DNA of 64,000 bases from Dasyornis broadbenti. Taxonomy: Eukaryota > Chordata > Aves > Passeriformes > Dasyornithidae. The notes beneath the pieces are model-generated. The model searched no databases. It was not told the DNA's origin and saw only the letters and a list, made by a program, of their open reading frames with translations. Below, piece after piece: positions 21,497 to 32,375 of this stretch (positions within the stretch are counted from its first letter, which is position 1; each line of letters starts with the position of its first letter). The position numbers and the translations under genes are program-made. The DNA is taken from NCBI GenBank assembly GCA_013397935.1, contig VZRN01005622.1, positions 734,096 to 798,095 of the forward strand. The letters are read 5' to 3'.

Positions 21497-24400
21497 CTGG
21501 GGAAAGAGAGACAGAAAAAACCCTTCAGCAAAGTGCAGTGACTTTATTTCTCAAGTGTGTGAGGCTCTGGGAAGGCAGCAGCAGGAATGTGCTCCATTCC
21601 CCCAGCACACTGGTGTTTATGAGAGCAGCCTTCAAAAGATAGTTCTACCCAGACCTATTTTATCTTAGCAGAGAAAGAGCTAAACCCTTACATGCTCTAG
21701 CACACTTTACCAGATAGGGATGTTTATGGCATGTAGCTTCCTCCTGTGGTTTCCACACAGGAGAAGAAAAAATAAATTTACGCTCTTGCCTAACCCTAGC
21801 GATTATTTTAGCAAGGTCACAGAAGTTTATTTCTAGCTGCTACATGCAGTCTGTGGACACAGCAGCACAGAGAACCTCCATTACCAGGAGTCTTTAAGGG
21901 CAGGAAGGCACATCCTGGGATATGCATGTGCTGCTCAGGTGCCAGTGAACAACCTCAGCTCTAGAGGAGCAGTGAGCTTTACTTTGAAAGGAAAATACCA
22001 GCTTTGCGGCAGTTGCCAAGATAAGGACAGGCTGTGCTCTGTTCTGCCTCCTTGGTGGAGTTCTGCAGACCTGAATTACATTTCAGCAGAAGGGTCAGCT
22101 CTTTACTCCCAGCCTGAAGAGAACAGCCCTGCACAGGGTGTTCCACTGGATCTAGCACGGGTTTAACACGTCAGAAATGAGGTGCAGATGTAGCACATGT
22201 GCTACATCTCCAAACGGGACCTGCTGAAGGACACACAAGAGAAGCTTTTAGTTGCTCCAGCAGCTTTGCTAACTGGGCCACAGGGCATGCACAAATCCCA
22301 TTAACATCTCAAATGTTTAATTAAATATGAGATCACATTACTCAGTTCTGCTATTCACTGCCTGTGTTGCAGCCTCAGCCCATCCAGGTATTTTGGGAAT
22401 GAAAAGCTCTGGGAACTGAAGAGCACAGCTAAACCCACCATGGCAAGATAAATTTTGGGGGGTGTTTGCAGGAACAAACCTGGGCCAGGCCATTGTCACT
22501 GGCAGTGTCATCCTCTGTCCCCATCATGTGAGTTTCTCTCCTGTTCTTTAAAGAATGATACACATAAACCATCTCCCTGCGAATTTCATCCTAAAAGACA
22601 GCAGGAAGGAAATGGTTGCAGGTGATCCACACCCTCACACTCATCTCACTCCAGTGCTCCAGCTCCTTAATTCCAGAGCCCACTGTTACAGCAAAGAAAG
22701 CAAGTCATCTTCTCAACTGAGTGATCCAACAGCCACCTACCACAGCAAGAAGGGACTCTCCAAAACACGCCTGAAAATTTATTTACAATACTCTGCTTTA
22801 GAACTGCCCCTCCTACAGTCACAGGAACTGATGCTGTGTAGAAAACAGGCCATTTAAAGCACATCTCAATGAACAGGTGTGCATCAAAAAAATCTCCAGT
22901 CTGAGGCTGATCTGTCTCTTAAAGAAATCACATGCCCATTATCAATGCAAATCAGTTGCAAAAAAATAAAAAAAAAAAAATCCCAATTTTCCAAACCCTT
23001 CACAATCTCACAGCAACAGGGACACAAATAAAACGGAGGGGGGGGAGGGGGGGAATCAGAAAGTTCTAGTATATTTTTCCTGAAGGGAAACAAACAAAAC
23101 TGTACAAGGTAATCCATCCTGTGTAGGTGTGTTCCCCATTTTTTTTTTTAATTAAGATAACAAAAAGCACTTCTACAATGTCATACTAATAAACCTTCAC
23201 AGACAAGAAACATTGTAAACACACCATGGTGCAAGATGCCAGTATCACTGGCAAGTGCCTCTGTCACTCACTTGGGTACAGAGATAACTCAGCAGTGAAG
23301 ACTAAGTGCAACCAAGAGAATTCCCTCTCTTCAGGAACCCTAATTTTATAACGTACTCATGTTCTTAAACACAAAGAATTTAAAAAAATTCAATTATCCA
23401 GAGCTACAGAGGCCATTTAGCTGCTGTAATGATCTACCCCATGTAAGCTTAGATAAAAGCCATGCAGAATCACTGACAATGTAATTCCGTACGTCCCTCC
23501 AGAAGGCTGGAATGTGCAGCATCACTGCTCAGCAAACAGCCCCAGGATCTCCTAACAGCAATACTGGGATGCAGGATCCAACCAAGCAGAACTGCACAAC
23601 CCTTTCAGACCTTTTAGTACAACAGAGCAACAATTCATGTCTCCCACTCCCCACCCCAGGCATAAAAGGGTTGCGTCTTATACTTACAGCATTCTCTTGA
23701 TCTGGTTCCACAGTGATGATAGCATGGTCTCTAAACTGCAGTCTGATTTTGCTATCTATTTTTGGCAATTTCCCACCTAGGAAAAATAAATTCTCCCTTA
23801 GAAAAGGAAGAAAACCAGACACAGGGTACAAACTGAGCCCCCTGTGCATTACCCATTCTCTTGTAGCCAGATTTGTTTTGTTAACCTGTGCTTCCACACC
23901 CACATATTCTCAAACTTGTGGTGGAGGGAGAAAGACTTTTTAATTCTAGGATAAACTTTATTTCATTCTAAGGGAGATGTGTCATCTCTCCCACCAGACA
24001 CCAGGAATTAAGCAACAGAGGTGTGTAAACACAGAGCCAGGCACCTCACAAAGCTGAGGCTAGACTGTGATCTTGGCCTACCATGAAAAGCTAGAAATTA
24101 TACAAGGCAGAGCTAGCAACAGCTCTACCATCACATTAGCCAGTTTTAGGAAGTTCAAACTCTACCTGGAGTCAAAAGATCAGAGTCACGTTCCAAACAC
24201 GGTGGCAACCGGTGCATAATGAAATCCTTCTTCATGTCAGATGACCTCAGTTCCCTGGTGCTCTCCAGACGGTCTGCAAGCCTTCTCAAAAGGCTGCTCA
24301 GCTTTTTGGTGGACTCAGCTGTATTCACCTGCTAAATACCCACACAGAATTCAAGTTGAACAGACCAGGCCTAAAGCAGTGCAGCAAAGCAGTGAAAATC

Positions 24401-27400
24401 TGGACATTCCTTTTTTATCTTTGCTTAGTCCCAAACCAACTTTTGTTTCTTTTACACATTTCCCCACAAGCTGTTCCCAAAGCAAAGCTGAGTCTCGCTC
24501 TCCCTTGCTCTGGGCTAAAGGATTGCAAGTGCAGTTGAAGAGACCCTCGTTCCTCCTGCACACTGAGGAGTTGATCAGCAGCAGGGCAGGACCACCAGAA
24601 GGAGGTCACACAGCAATTCACAGATTCACTGACTTTTAAAGATTCAGAAGCTTGGCCTGACAGGAACTTTGCCTGTCTGACAGATCCCCTGGATGCACCA
24701 TTATTCCCTGAGCCCCACCTACTAACCATGAGCAGTTGCCTTGGAATGCTTGTACGCAGCACCACGTCCTCTTTTGCTGTATCAAACACAAGGCCAGGAA
24801 TTGCATCCAGTAAGAAATCTCCCCAAGAGCTGAAGGACAGGAAGAAAAAAAATTACTGAAATAGTTGCACTAAAATAAAACACTCATCTTACTTTTTTTT
24901 TTCCCCTAACTAAAGTAGTGTTAAGATGTAAAATAATTATCATTTATAGTCTCAGGTTTTTTTTTTTAATGATCTCAACTCAAATGTTTAACAGTCTGCT
25001 ATCCAGTGGGAAGGAAGAACTCTAGCCAAGAGAAGGAATTGGACACCACCTACTTCTCACTGCTTCTCTTTACCCCAGTTTCCACCTGCCAGCAAGTGTC
25101 TTTAGCTACTCACTGCTTTTCCAAACTGCCCTGCTTATCCCACACGTGCACACCTCTCTGCCTGCTGGGATCTGGCCCAAACTCCGCTCCAGCACACAGA
25201 GATGTCCCTTTTGTCTTGGTGCCTAAAAATACCTGAACGTGCCACCTCTACCAGCACTTCCTCCACAGCTATTTTTGAGGCATTCTCTGCAATTTTCCAA
25301 GGAAATGTTTCCACATCATACCTCCATCTACAAGCCAAATCAAAACACCAGGACTGCTGCTTATTTTACCTACAGTTGCTGACAGCAGGGGCAGAGGAAG
25401 GCTCTTACACTTCACTGCCAATAACCTTAATGGATGATGATTCCACTTTTTAACCTTAGAAGAAGAGCAGTCTTGAAGCTTTTCGTGTTACTCTCCTCAC
25501 TCGTGACAGACATCCCCAGGGAACTCCTGACAAGTCACGCACTGGACTGGCCTTGGGCTCGCGCAGCCATGGAGAAACTGCACTGACTCCACACAAGGCT
25601 GCAGATCTCCAGCAATCCCACTATAAAGAACTGAATCCTTGGCTTCTCAGCACTCCTTGACCGATAAATCCATACAGCTGGACAAACTCTGCTGTACACA
25701 CTGGCCACAGGAAGAGATACCAGCAGCCCTGACATCCTGGGCTTCCACAATGGCACAGCTGGTGGTTAGAGAATCATCTCACACTTATCTAAAATACACC
25801 CAAACTTGTTCTGCCCTGTTTTGCAGATAACTGAAATCCTTCCCAGTTCCTAACTCAGGCCAATGACTCCAAGCCCAGCATCTAAGAGGCTGATTAGGTG
25901 GCAGCAGCAGCATTTCCCTGCGTGATAATGATGTTCCAATGGGGACAAGGACCTAACCTGTAAAAAAAAAACTGACTCTCATACATGGGGTAGGAGATGA
26001 AAAACACAGATTAGCAGGAAATATTTGCATGGAAGAATCTGTCAGAAGAGGTGTGGGTGACCATCAAATACAGGAGAAAACCTGATGAAAGGAATAACTC
26101 ATGGCTCTTTATCTGGATTATGAAATGAACAGCAACTTCAGCCACTGGTGAGGGTTTTTAAACACAACAGTTGAGTTTGCAGTTGTAGCATTATCTCCCA
26201 CATTAAAATCTCCAGCTGGTAAATAATTTAAAAAGCAATTAAAAAGCAATCAAGCTTGCTGCATGAAAACCTGGCAAACAGGCTGCTTCAAACAACAACG
26301 ATCTCGCTCCCCTCCTTCCCCCAAACCCCAAAACTTCAATTATTGTTACCTCAACACTTAGATTCTGTCCCTAACTGCAGGGCACCTATGTAACAGTGAG
26401 GTACCTACATATATTCCATGTCACCACATCTCTGGGGGGAAGGTGACGTGCCCTATCCCTGTAATACTCAGAGGAAAACAAACCACACAAGGACTACACA
26501 GGATGAACACAGGAAGGACCCAAGCAGGGCTCACTACAAGGTGGTTATTTATTTTATGAAACAGGACATCAGCCCCTTGAAATACCAGCTTCAGGTCTCC
26601 ACTATTCACACATACCATCTGGCAGAGGAAAGCCATACAAAACAAGAAATAAGGAGGAATTACTTGTTCTGGTAGGTGCTGATGGTCACGTGTGTTGAAT
26701 GGGAGATCCCATGAGGAGTGTCAGCCTGGTGAATAGTCCCTCTTGGGAAGTACAATAAGTCGCCTGGCTGCAAGAAAATGAAAGAGAATGGATACATTTA
26801 GGCCACCTGGTCAAACCCTACTCCAGTCTCAGCAGAGAAAATACTCTCTGAGCAGACAGACTGACAATATGTACTTTAAAAATCACAAAATCGAGCAATT
26901 CTCCAATGTACACTTTAACAACACAAAGCGCTCAGAGTCAGAAATCCAACACTTTAAACTTCCCAACCTCCTGTCAATATTTGCTCTACACCTGTCTGAA
27001 AACACGAGCTTTTAACATGATGGAACACACACACAGCTCACACTTCCTGCTGAGCTGTGGGAAGGGGGCAAAGAAGCAGCTGAGATTAACCTGCTGGCAG
27101 AGGAGCAGTGCCATGGGAATTTGGTCAGATCACATCAAAAGAAAAGGCCAGTGTTCCACAAGAAAAGCCAAATAGTCTGTAAAAATGGTAATCTGTTACA
27201 ACCCCATTGTCTGAAATGTTTAGTGAAAACACTTAACAAGTGCAACCTTCCTCCCCGCTGTCTTCTCACCTATGTAAATTTAATATTCACAATGAAAAAA
27301 ATTTAGGTAAGGAAAGTCAAGACAAGAAAGAAGTGCAAAGCACATGAAATTGCCTCCACAAAGGAAAGCTCAGTTCGCTTATGACTTGTCCTATAAACAG

Positions 27401-29987
27401 CAGCACAAAGAGAAAGTTAATAAAGCAACAGGGATGAAATCTGATTCCATTTTAATCTTACGGCCCTTAAATCTGGTCATATCAGCTACTTCTAAGAGCC
27501 TACAAAACATGACTACTTCTCTGGCTACCACAGCCCAGTCCACCTAAAGCAATTAAATTATGATACCTTTAATATGAATTCATGTGTGGGATTCCCAATT
27601 CTATCTTCTGGTTCAACATTATACTCCCGAGCTAAAGGCACTGTTGGTTTGTAGAGTCGCCAGTGCTTCTCTCCTTCCAGCTGAAGGATAAATACCTGCA
27701 AAAGACCATAAATCCAAATTTTTTGGGGGGGGCCTAAGGAAGTCCTGCTGCCCCTCACACATATAACTCATCAGGTATTTTAATTTATCTTCTGACCTGC
27801 CAAGTCTGTGGAACCAAGCCAGAAATCAGGGACAGGAAGCAAACAATAGTGGCACCGTTTGCTTTTCTGACAAACACAACACAGGTTTTCCCCTTCCCTG
27901 CTCTCAGCTACTCCCTAGGATACAATTCCTTTCACAAAAACAATTCCTTTCACACTGCTTTTTAGATTTCTAAATGCAGAAATTTGCATTTGAACTAAAT
28001 TCTTTTGTTCTATTTAGAGACAACAGGGGGAAGAGTTAAGAAGTGTGATTTGTTTTATTCCAAATTTGGAAATCCCTGTTTCTCTCCAGTCACTTACATT
28101 TAGCCATTACTATTAGTAAATTTTTAGCAAAAATATATAAGGAACCACTTGCAAATAATTACCCTAAGTTTTCAGTGGAAAAACAGAAGTGTTTCTAGAA
28201 TGTTTATTTGGGGGAGAGGTGGAAGCACACACAGAGGCATCCACTGCCAGGAGCCCACAGAGGTGGTGTTCTCCTACCTCAACATCATCGTAGTGAGGAG
28301 GAAGGCCCTGAGCCCCCTGGGGAGTGATGTAAACATTGGACCCTACCAGAGACCCAAAGTAGCACTCCAGCTTCTCCTGAATCTTCCACAGCTCCTCCTA
28401 TACAAAGAAAAATGATGCTGTCACTACTGAAGAGCTCAGCCAAGCCTGGCTGCCACCAGCCCATCGCTGGGGAAGAATGGTGACAACCCCACAGGGACAC
28501 ACAGCCTGGCAAGCAGTTTCTCCTGAAGGGAAGCATTGCAGAAGCAAAGGAGATCTGCCATGAAAGGAATGGGTAAGCCAAACATCTGGTGCCTCAACAG
28601 AATACTGTCCTTTGCTCTCCTTCCCGTACCATCTTCAGGCTGCAAAAGCAGGCAAAAATGAGGCTAAAGAGAGGAGAATAAACCACCCACACTCCACCAA
28701 CAGCAAAACACTCAAAGAAAACAAACACGTGCAGGACTTGAATCAAAGAGAGAATATAACAAAGGTCAGGGACCTTTCGCAAGTGACTCCAACTGCTTGG
28801 GAATATTCAAGCAGAAACTTTACTCATCCACACTCAGGATGTGACAGGGGAACACCAGGAGATGCCAGCAGCTGAGATCAGTCAGTGACACTACCCATGG
28901 GACTCAGCTGAGGATTTGGGTCCACCTCACAGTTAGTTTGTGTTGGCACCTTGGGACAAGAAAAAGGACTGCATAAATCTAAGCACCTACAAGTATCCAA
29001 GTCCTTCACAACTGTGCAGCACCACTGCCTCCTTCCCACACACAAAGACTGAGGGCACTCAGCTAAAATGGGGTGGGGTCACTGCCATGGTGCAATTCAA
29101 AGCTAAGCCACTGGCAAGAATAGTGGAGTGTCCTGGAAATATTTTACATGGTTTCACACCTCACCCTTGATTAAAGGCAAGTGGTAAAAAAGGCCCTGTT
29201 TGCACAAGGAAAAAGCGGTGCAAAAGGGATTATTAAAGCACAGATACCTAATCAACAATTATATGCATTTTTTTTCTAAACTTTTATGTGAAATGGCAAT
29301 TTTTTTTTACAAGAATACTTAATCTTATAGCATGAATCAGACTTTGTCCTTACTACAGAGCAATGAAACATGATGGGCAGTGCAGAAGGATAAACTGTGT
29401 TTTAATACAGTTCATGTGAAGATTTCACATGAAATCTTGGTCATTGATGTCAACTACTTCCCCTGGGGGCAGATATGAAGCTATGTCTAGTGCAACCCAA
29501 GCAAAGCCACACCACATTATAAAGTAAACATCAATTACAATGAAACAAATCCCACCTTAAACCTCTGAGGCTGATGAAACTGTATGGTTGCCTTTTTCTG
29601 GTCGAAATCCTTCTTCAGCTGTATGTAATTCACTCTGCCTTCTTTATTTAAAACTTTCTTTTTTCCATTCACACACCTGCAGACATTTACATCTCGCCCA
29701 TAGTACAGGCCCTGGCTGCACAGCTCCTTCAAGTCTGACAGCTGGAATAGGGACTGGTAGTAAGCAGCCACCAGAGCATCATTTCTCTGAACAAGCAGTG
29801 GCTTTTGCTCCCAGTAGTCCCTGAAAAACACCTCTTCTTCGATGGGAGAGATCAAGCTCCTGAAGAGGCTGTCTGGGCTCTCAAAACTCAGGACCGACAG
29901 AGAACCAGCTGCATCCAACTTGGGCCGTTTACACTGTGCCTGTGTTTCCTTCCCCATGTCAGCAATCTTCCCTCCTTTCTTGGGCAT
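21335..29987 (-). CDS. RIOX2: RIOX2 (MINA53), ribosomal oxygenase 2, complete coding region
   Basis: Nine coding exons, in transcript order: 29987-29556, 28397-28278, 27695-27567, 26767-26664, 24829-24727, 24328-24166, 23776-23688, 22590-22480, 21496-21335. They total 1413 nt (470 aa plus stop) with no frame break; the human protein is about 465 aa. Start MPKK is chosen because human RIOX2 begins so and no ATG precedes it within the exon. Residues 20-24 (KRPKL) look like a nuclear signal. Fold: JmjC domain with HYD (His179, Asp181) in exon 2 and His240 in exon 4, the Fe(II) triad at the same numbers as I recall for human. The C-terminal part is helical/winged-helix (for example LSLWTECLLEVL). 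Known role: nucleolar Fe(II)/2-oxoglutarate oxygenase that hydroxylates a histidine of ribosomal protein uL15 (RPL27A). All catalytic residues are present, so activity is expected. Confidence 0.97.
21497..22479 (-). other. RIOX2 intron 8
   Basis: 983-base intron. It contains a perfect 24-bp palindrome at 22186-22209. No other feature was recognised. Confidence 0.88.
22186..22209. repeat. Perfect 24-bp palindrome with CACATGTG core
   Basis: The half AGATGTAGCACA is followed directly by its exact reverse complement, with no spacer. The centre is CACATGTG, an E-box of the M-box kind recognised by MiT/USF-type bHLH-ZIP factors. Confidence 0.85.
22480..22590 (-). CDS. RIOX2: RIOX2 coding exon 8
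   Basis: Acceptor ttttag and donor gtttgt on the minus strand. 111 nt, phase 0/0, encoding DEIRREMVYVYHSLKNRRE to DNGLAQ. The VYIYHSLKN-like core matches the known RIOX2 C-terminal region. The acidic stretch after MMG differs from mammals. Confidence 0.94.
22591..23687 (-). other. RIOX2 intron 7
   Basis: 1.1-kb intron with a plus-strand G-rich run at 23035-23053, an A-rich run near 22962-22980 and a T run near 23140. Otherwise nothing was recognised. Confidence 0.85.
23035..23053. repeat. G-rich homopolymer-like run
   Basis: GGAGGGGGGGGAGGGGGGG on the plus strand, which is C-rich in the RIOX2 transcript. It is a possible G-quadruplex on the template strand. Confidence 0.8.
23688..23776 (-). 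CDS. RIOX2: RIOX2 coding exon 7
   Basis: Acceptor ttcctag and donor gtaagt on the minus strand. It completes a split Gly codon, then reads GKLPKIDSKIRLQFRDHAI to DQENA in phase 0. The PGGKLP junction formed with exon 6 is characteristic of RIOX2. Confidence 0.95.
23777..24165 (-). other. RIOX2 intron 6
   Basis: 389-base intron. Nothing else was recognised. Confidence 0.9.
24166..24328 (-). CDS. RIOX2: RIOX2 coding exon 6
   Basis: Acceptor tttagcag and donor gtagag on the minus strand. It encodes VNTAESTKKLSSLLRRLADR to DSDLLTP plus one base of Gly, including DMKKDFIMHRLPP. This is the helical linker after the JmjC barrel. Confidence 0.95.
24329..24726 (-). other. RIOX2 intron 5
   Basis: 398-base intron. 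Nothing else was recognised. Confidence 0.9.
24727..24829 (-). CDS. RIOX2: RIOX2 coding exon 5
   Basis: Acceptor ccttcag and donor gttagt on the minus strand. It completes Asn, then encodes SWGDFLLDAIPGLVFDTAKE to SIPRQLLM. The SWGDFLLD and GIPRQLL-like blocks are RIOX2 hallmarks. Confidence 0.95.
24830..26663 (-). other. RIOX2 intron 4
   Basis: 1.8-kb intron with short A/T homopolymer runs near 24893-24905 and 24958-24968. Nothing else was recognised. Confidence 0.88.
26664..26767 (-). CDS. RIOX2: RIOX2 coding exon 4 (distal iron ligand His240)
   Basis: Acceptor cttgcag and donor gtaatt on the minus strand. It encodes PGDLLYFPRGTIHQADTP to TYQ plus two bases of Asn. The His in GTIHQ is residue 240, the third Fe(II) ligand of the JmjC centre. 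Confidence 0.96.
26768..27566 (-). other. RIOX2 intron 3
   Basis: 799-base intron. Nothing else was recognised. Confidence 0.9.
27567..27695 (-). CDS. RIOX2: RIOX2 coding exon 3
   Basis: Acceptor tttgcag and donor gtatca on the minus strand. 43 codons, phase 0/0: VFILQLEGEKHWRLYKP to NPTHEFILK. The LEGEKHWRLY block contributes to the 2-oxoglutarate pocket of this JmjC family. Confidence 0.96.
27696..28277 (-). other. RIOX2 intron 2
   Basis: 582-base intron. Nothing else was recognised. Confidence 0.9.
28278..28397 (-). CDS. RIOX2: RIOX2 coding exon 2 (HxD iron motif)
   Basis: Acceptor gtatag and donor gtagga on the minus strand. 40 codons, phase 0/0: EELWKIQEKLECYFGSLV to GLPPHYDDVE. His179 and Asp181 of the HxD motif are in its last codons. 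Confidence 0.96.
28398..29555 (-). other. RIOX2 intron 1 of the coding region
   Basis: 1.16-kb intron, mildly AT-rich. Nothing else was recognised. Confidence 0.88.
29556..29987 (-). CDS. RIOX2: RIOX2 coding exon 1 (start MPKK)
   Basis: The acceptor ggacag on the minus strand ends at 29992. Only four 5' UTR bases (GAAG) follow before ATG at 29987-29985, so an upstream non-coding exon exists. 144 codons, donor gtggga. It contains KKGGK and KRPKL basic patches, WEQKPLLVQR, and YYGRDVNVCRCVNGKKKVLN. Confidence 0.96.
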
Positions 29988-29991
29988 CTTC

Positions 29992-32190
29992 CTGTCCAAA
30001 AGGAGAGAGAGCCAGAACAGTTATCCAGTAACACGGGCTCAAGAGCTCACAGGCCCAGCGCAGCAGCTCTTGCCTTATCCAGCAGGAATCAGAGCACATT
30101 GGGAGCAGCTGTGGCTTCAGGGCTCACTATTTGCTCCACGCAGGCCTCCAAGCCTCTCAAACCTCAGCAAACTCCAAAGGACTCTGCTGAGAGCCACTGC
30201 TCACAGGAGCTCAACTTCCACAGCTGAGTTTATACCAAAGAACATGTGGTGAAACCAAAGTAATCGTTACCAGTGCAGGAGCCCACCCACACAAAGAACC
30301 TGTGCTCAAGTGGTCTTCTGTAGCAACAGCTGCAAATCATTAAAAAAAAAAAAATCTCAGCTTTAAGAGATTTAGTGGCAAGATGCAGAGGGAGATAGAG
30401 GAGACAGGATCAGGAACTTGTACTCTTATTACACTTCCCTGAACAGTAACAGTTTACAAGAGAGAACATTGTTAGGCCTTTCTGGATGCTATGTAATTAC
30501 TAAATCTACAAGTTTAAAACTTGTAAAATTTACCAATTTAAAAACTAAAACGCCAAGATTCTGCTTTGATTTCTGCCAAGCTGTCAGACTTTGTGGTTTA
30601 TGTAGAATAAAAATAATTCTTTCATACAAATACAGATGTTTCATTTAAAAGCTGAAAGTCATTCACTTTCTTTTTCCAAGTACACAGTATGCTGTCTACC
30701 ATTATACAAAAACAAAAAAGCCAACTCAAACTGACTCTGGGCACGTCTGAGCGAGTTTGTGAAGCCTAGCCATGAGTTAGAACATGCTGATTTTTTCATT
30801 TCCGAGTAAAAATGGCAGCTTTACTCTGAAAAGCAAATGCTCTCAATGTACTGAGATGCTTTTATTTACACAGATCCCTCATCCTAAAACTTAAACTCCA
30901 GTTCTGGTATTTCCAAGCAGCACTAAGTTTTCCCCTGTAGCAGGACACCCTGCTGATCCCCCAGCTCCTGGGCAATGCTTCTTTAGCAATCCCCTCAACA
31001 GTAGCCTGTGGTGACCTCAGTTCTGCAGGAGGGAATTCACATTTCCACCTTCCTGTCAGGATGGACATTCCCAGCAGCAGCAAGCTACTGCTCTACATGA
31101 GGCAAGGGAATGCTTAAAAATTAAAGACTGAAAATTAGCCCCTGGTTGAGAGCAAGATCTGAAGATGCTGCTGGCACTAAGATCAAAGCTGACATTCCCC
31201 AAATGTCAGGAACACAAATGCAACCACACAAATTGCCGGTTTTGAGTTCCAGACCCAAATCCATCATATCAACCTCTCAGCTCACTCCCATTGATCAAAT
31301 GAAGTTAAATTCAGGTATGTGCTGTTCACAGAACACCGCTTCATTTACACCATGTGCTTTTCTGCAGTGTTTTGTTAGTTATTACAATTGTAAACCCACA
31401 GAACGGTTTGGGTTGGAAGAGACCACCTGGCACAAACCCCCTGCCACGGGCAGGGACATCTCCCACTATTTGTTTGGGCAAAGCCTCATACAGCCTGGCC
31501 TTGAACACTTCCAGGGATAGGGCAGCCACAACTTCTCTGGGCAAACTGTGCAAGCGCCTCACCACCCTCGCCAGAAAAAATAAACTCCCTTACATCTAAT
31601 CTAAACCTACCCTCTTGCAGTTTAAAACCATTCCCCCTTGTCCTCTCACTCCAGGCCATGGTAAAAAGTCTCTTCCTGGCTTTCTTACAGCATTTAAGTA
31701 CTGAAAGGCTGCAAAGAAGACCCTGGAACGCCTTCTCTTCTCCAGGCTGAACCACCCCCACTCCCTCAGCCTGTCTTCATAGCAGAGGTGCTCTAGCTCT
31801 CTGATCATTTTGGTGGCATCCTCTCGACTGGCTCCAGCAGGTCCCTGTCCTTGCTGTGCTGAGGACCCCAGGGCTGGATGCAGCAATGTAACGGGATCTC
31901 AGGAGAGCAGAGCAGAGGGGCAGAATCCTCTGCCTCACTCAGGCCTCGCTGCTTCGGCTGCAGCCGAGGGCACGATCGCTCCCTGGGCTGCGAGAGCACA
32001 TGGCCGGCTCAGCTCCCACTTTCCATCTCCCAGCACCCCCAGGTCCTTCTCGGCAGGGCTGGAGCAAGAACCGAGCAGCAGCAGGGGCCTCACTCGGGGG
32101 CAGCTGTTGTCACCAGTGTCCCTCGCACCCCGCGTGTTCCCATACGGCCCAGGAAGCAGCGGGAATGAAGGCGAACACTGAGACCACGCA
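29992..32190 (-). other. RIOX2 5' intron between the non-coding first exon and coding exon 1 (upper border inferred)
   Basis: The acceptor at 29992-29993 shows that transcription starts further upstream. The interval has an A run near 30340-30353 and a long CR1 fragment at 31397-32065. I could not fix the donor of the first exon. Confidence 0.6.
31397..32065 (-). mobile_element. CR1 LINE fragment (ORF2 C-terminus and 3' UTR, minus orientation)
   Basis: The plus strand shows the complement of the CR1 tail (GGTTTGGGTTGGAAGAGACC), the CCTTGAACACTTCCAGGGAT block, TTCCCCCTTGTCCTCTCACT, and then the reverse of the end of CR1 ORF2. On the minus strand, pieces such as LEHLCYEDRLREWGWFSLEK and RTRGNGFKLQ in different frames show a decayed reverse-transcriptase C-terminus. 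The AGCACCCCCAGGTCCTTCTC block near 32031-32050 marks the upstream part. Both borders are approximate. Confidence 0.9.
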
Positions 32191-32375
32191 GCGGCTCTGG
32201 CGACACGCACCCGCCGCTGCTGCCATCCCCTCCCTTNNNNNNNNNNNNNNNNNNNTCGGATCGGATCAGATCTGGGCTGCTTTGGGCCCCCCCCGCCGCA
32301 GGATGTGCCGCTGGAAGGAGGAGGCGGTCGCTGCCGCGCTGGGTGTCACGGGAGGAGGCGCTTCCGGGCGGCCAG
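32190..32375 (-). promoter_or_regulatory. RIOX2: GC-rich, CpG-containing RIOX2 promoter / first-exon zone
   Basis: The densest CpG stretch of the window lies here, upstream of RIOX2 in its direction of transcription. It has CCGGAAGC on the minus strand (32367-32360), a core ETS/GABP site usual in TATA-less housekeeping promoters. A TCGGATCGGAT direct repeat abuts the gap. No TATA box was seen. The transcription start and first-exon donor cannot be placed because of the gap. Confidence 0.65.
32237..32255. other. Assembly gap (19 N)
   Basis: Nineteen N bases inside the GC-rich zone. True length is unknown. Any open frame crossing it is unreliable. Confidence 0.99.

Noticed and set aside
29985..29999. 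Earlier RIOX2 start (MDRKMPKK)
   Set aside because: The upstream codon is TTG and lies in the intron before the acceptor ggacag. ATG at 29987 matches the known MPKK start.
31486..31886. Minus-strand frames with LEHLCYEDRLREW and ERTRGNG
   Set aside because: These are broken pieces of the CR1 ORF2 C-terminus, not host genes; they are annotated under the mobile element.
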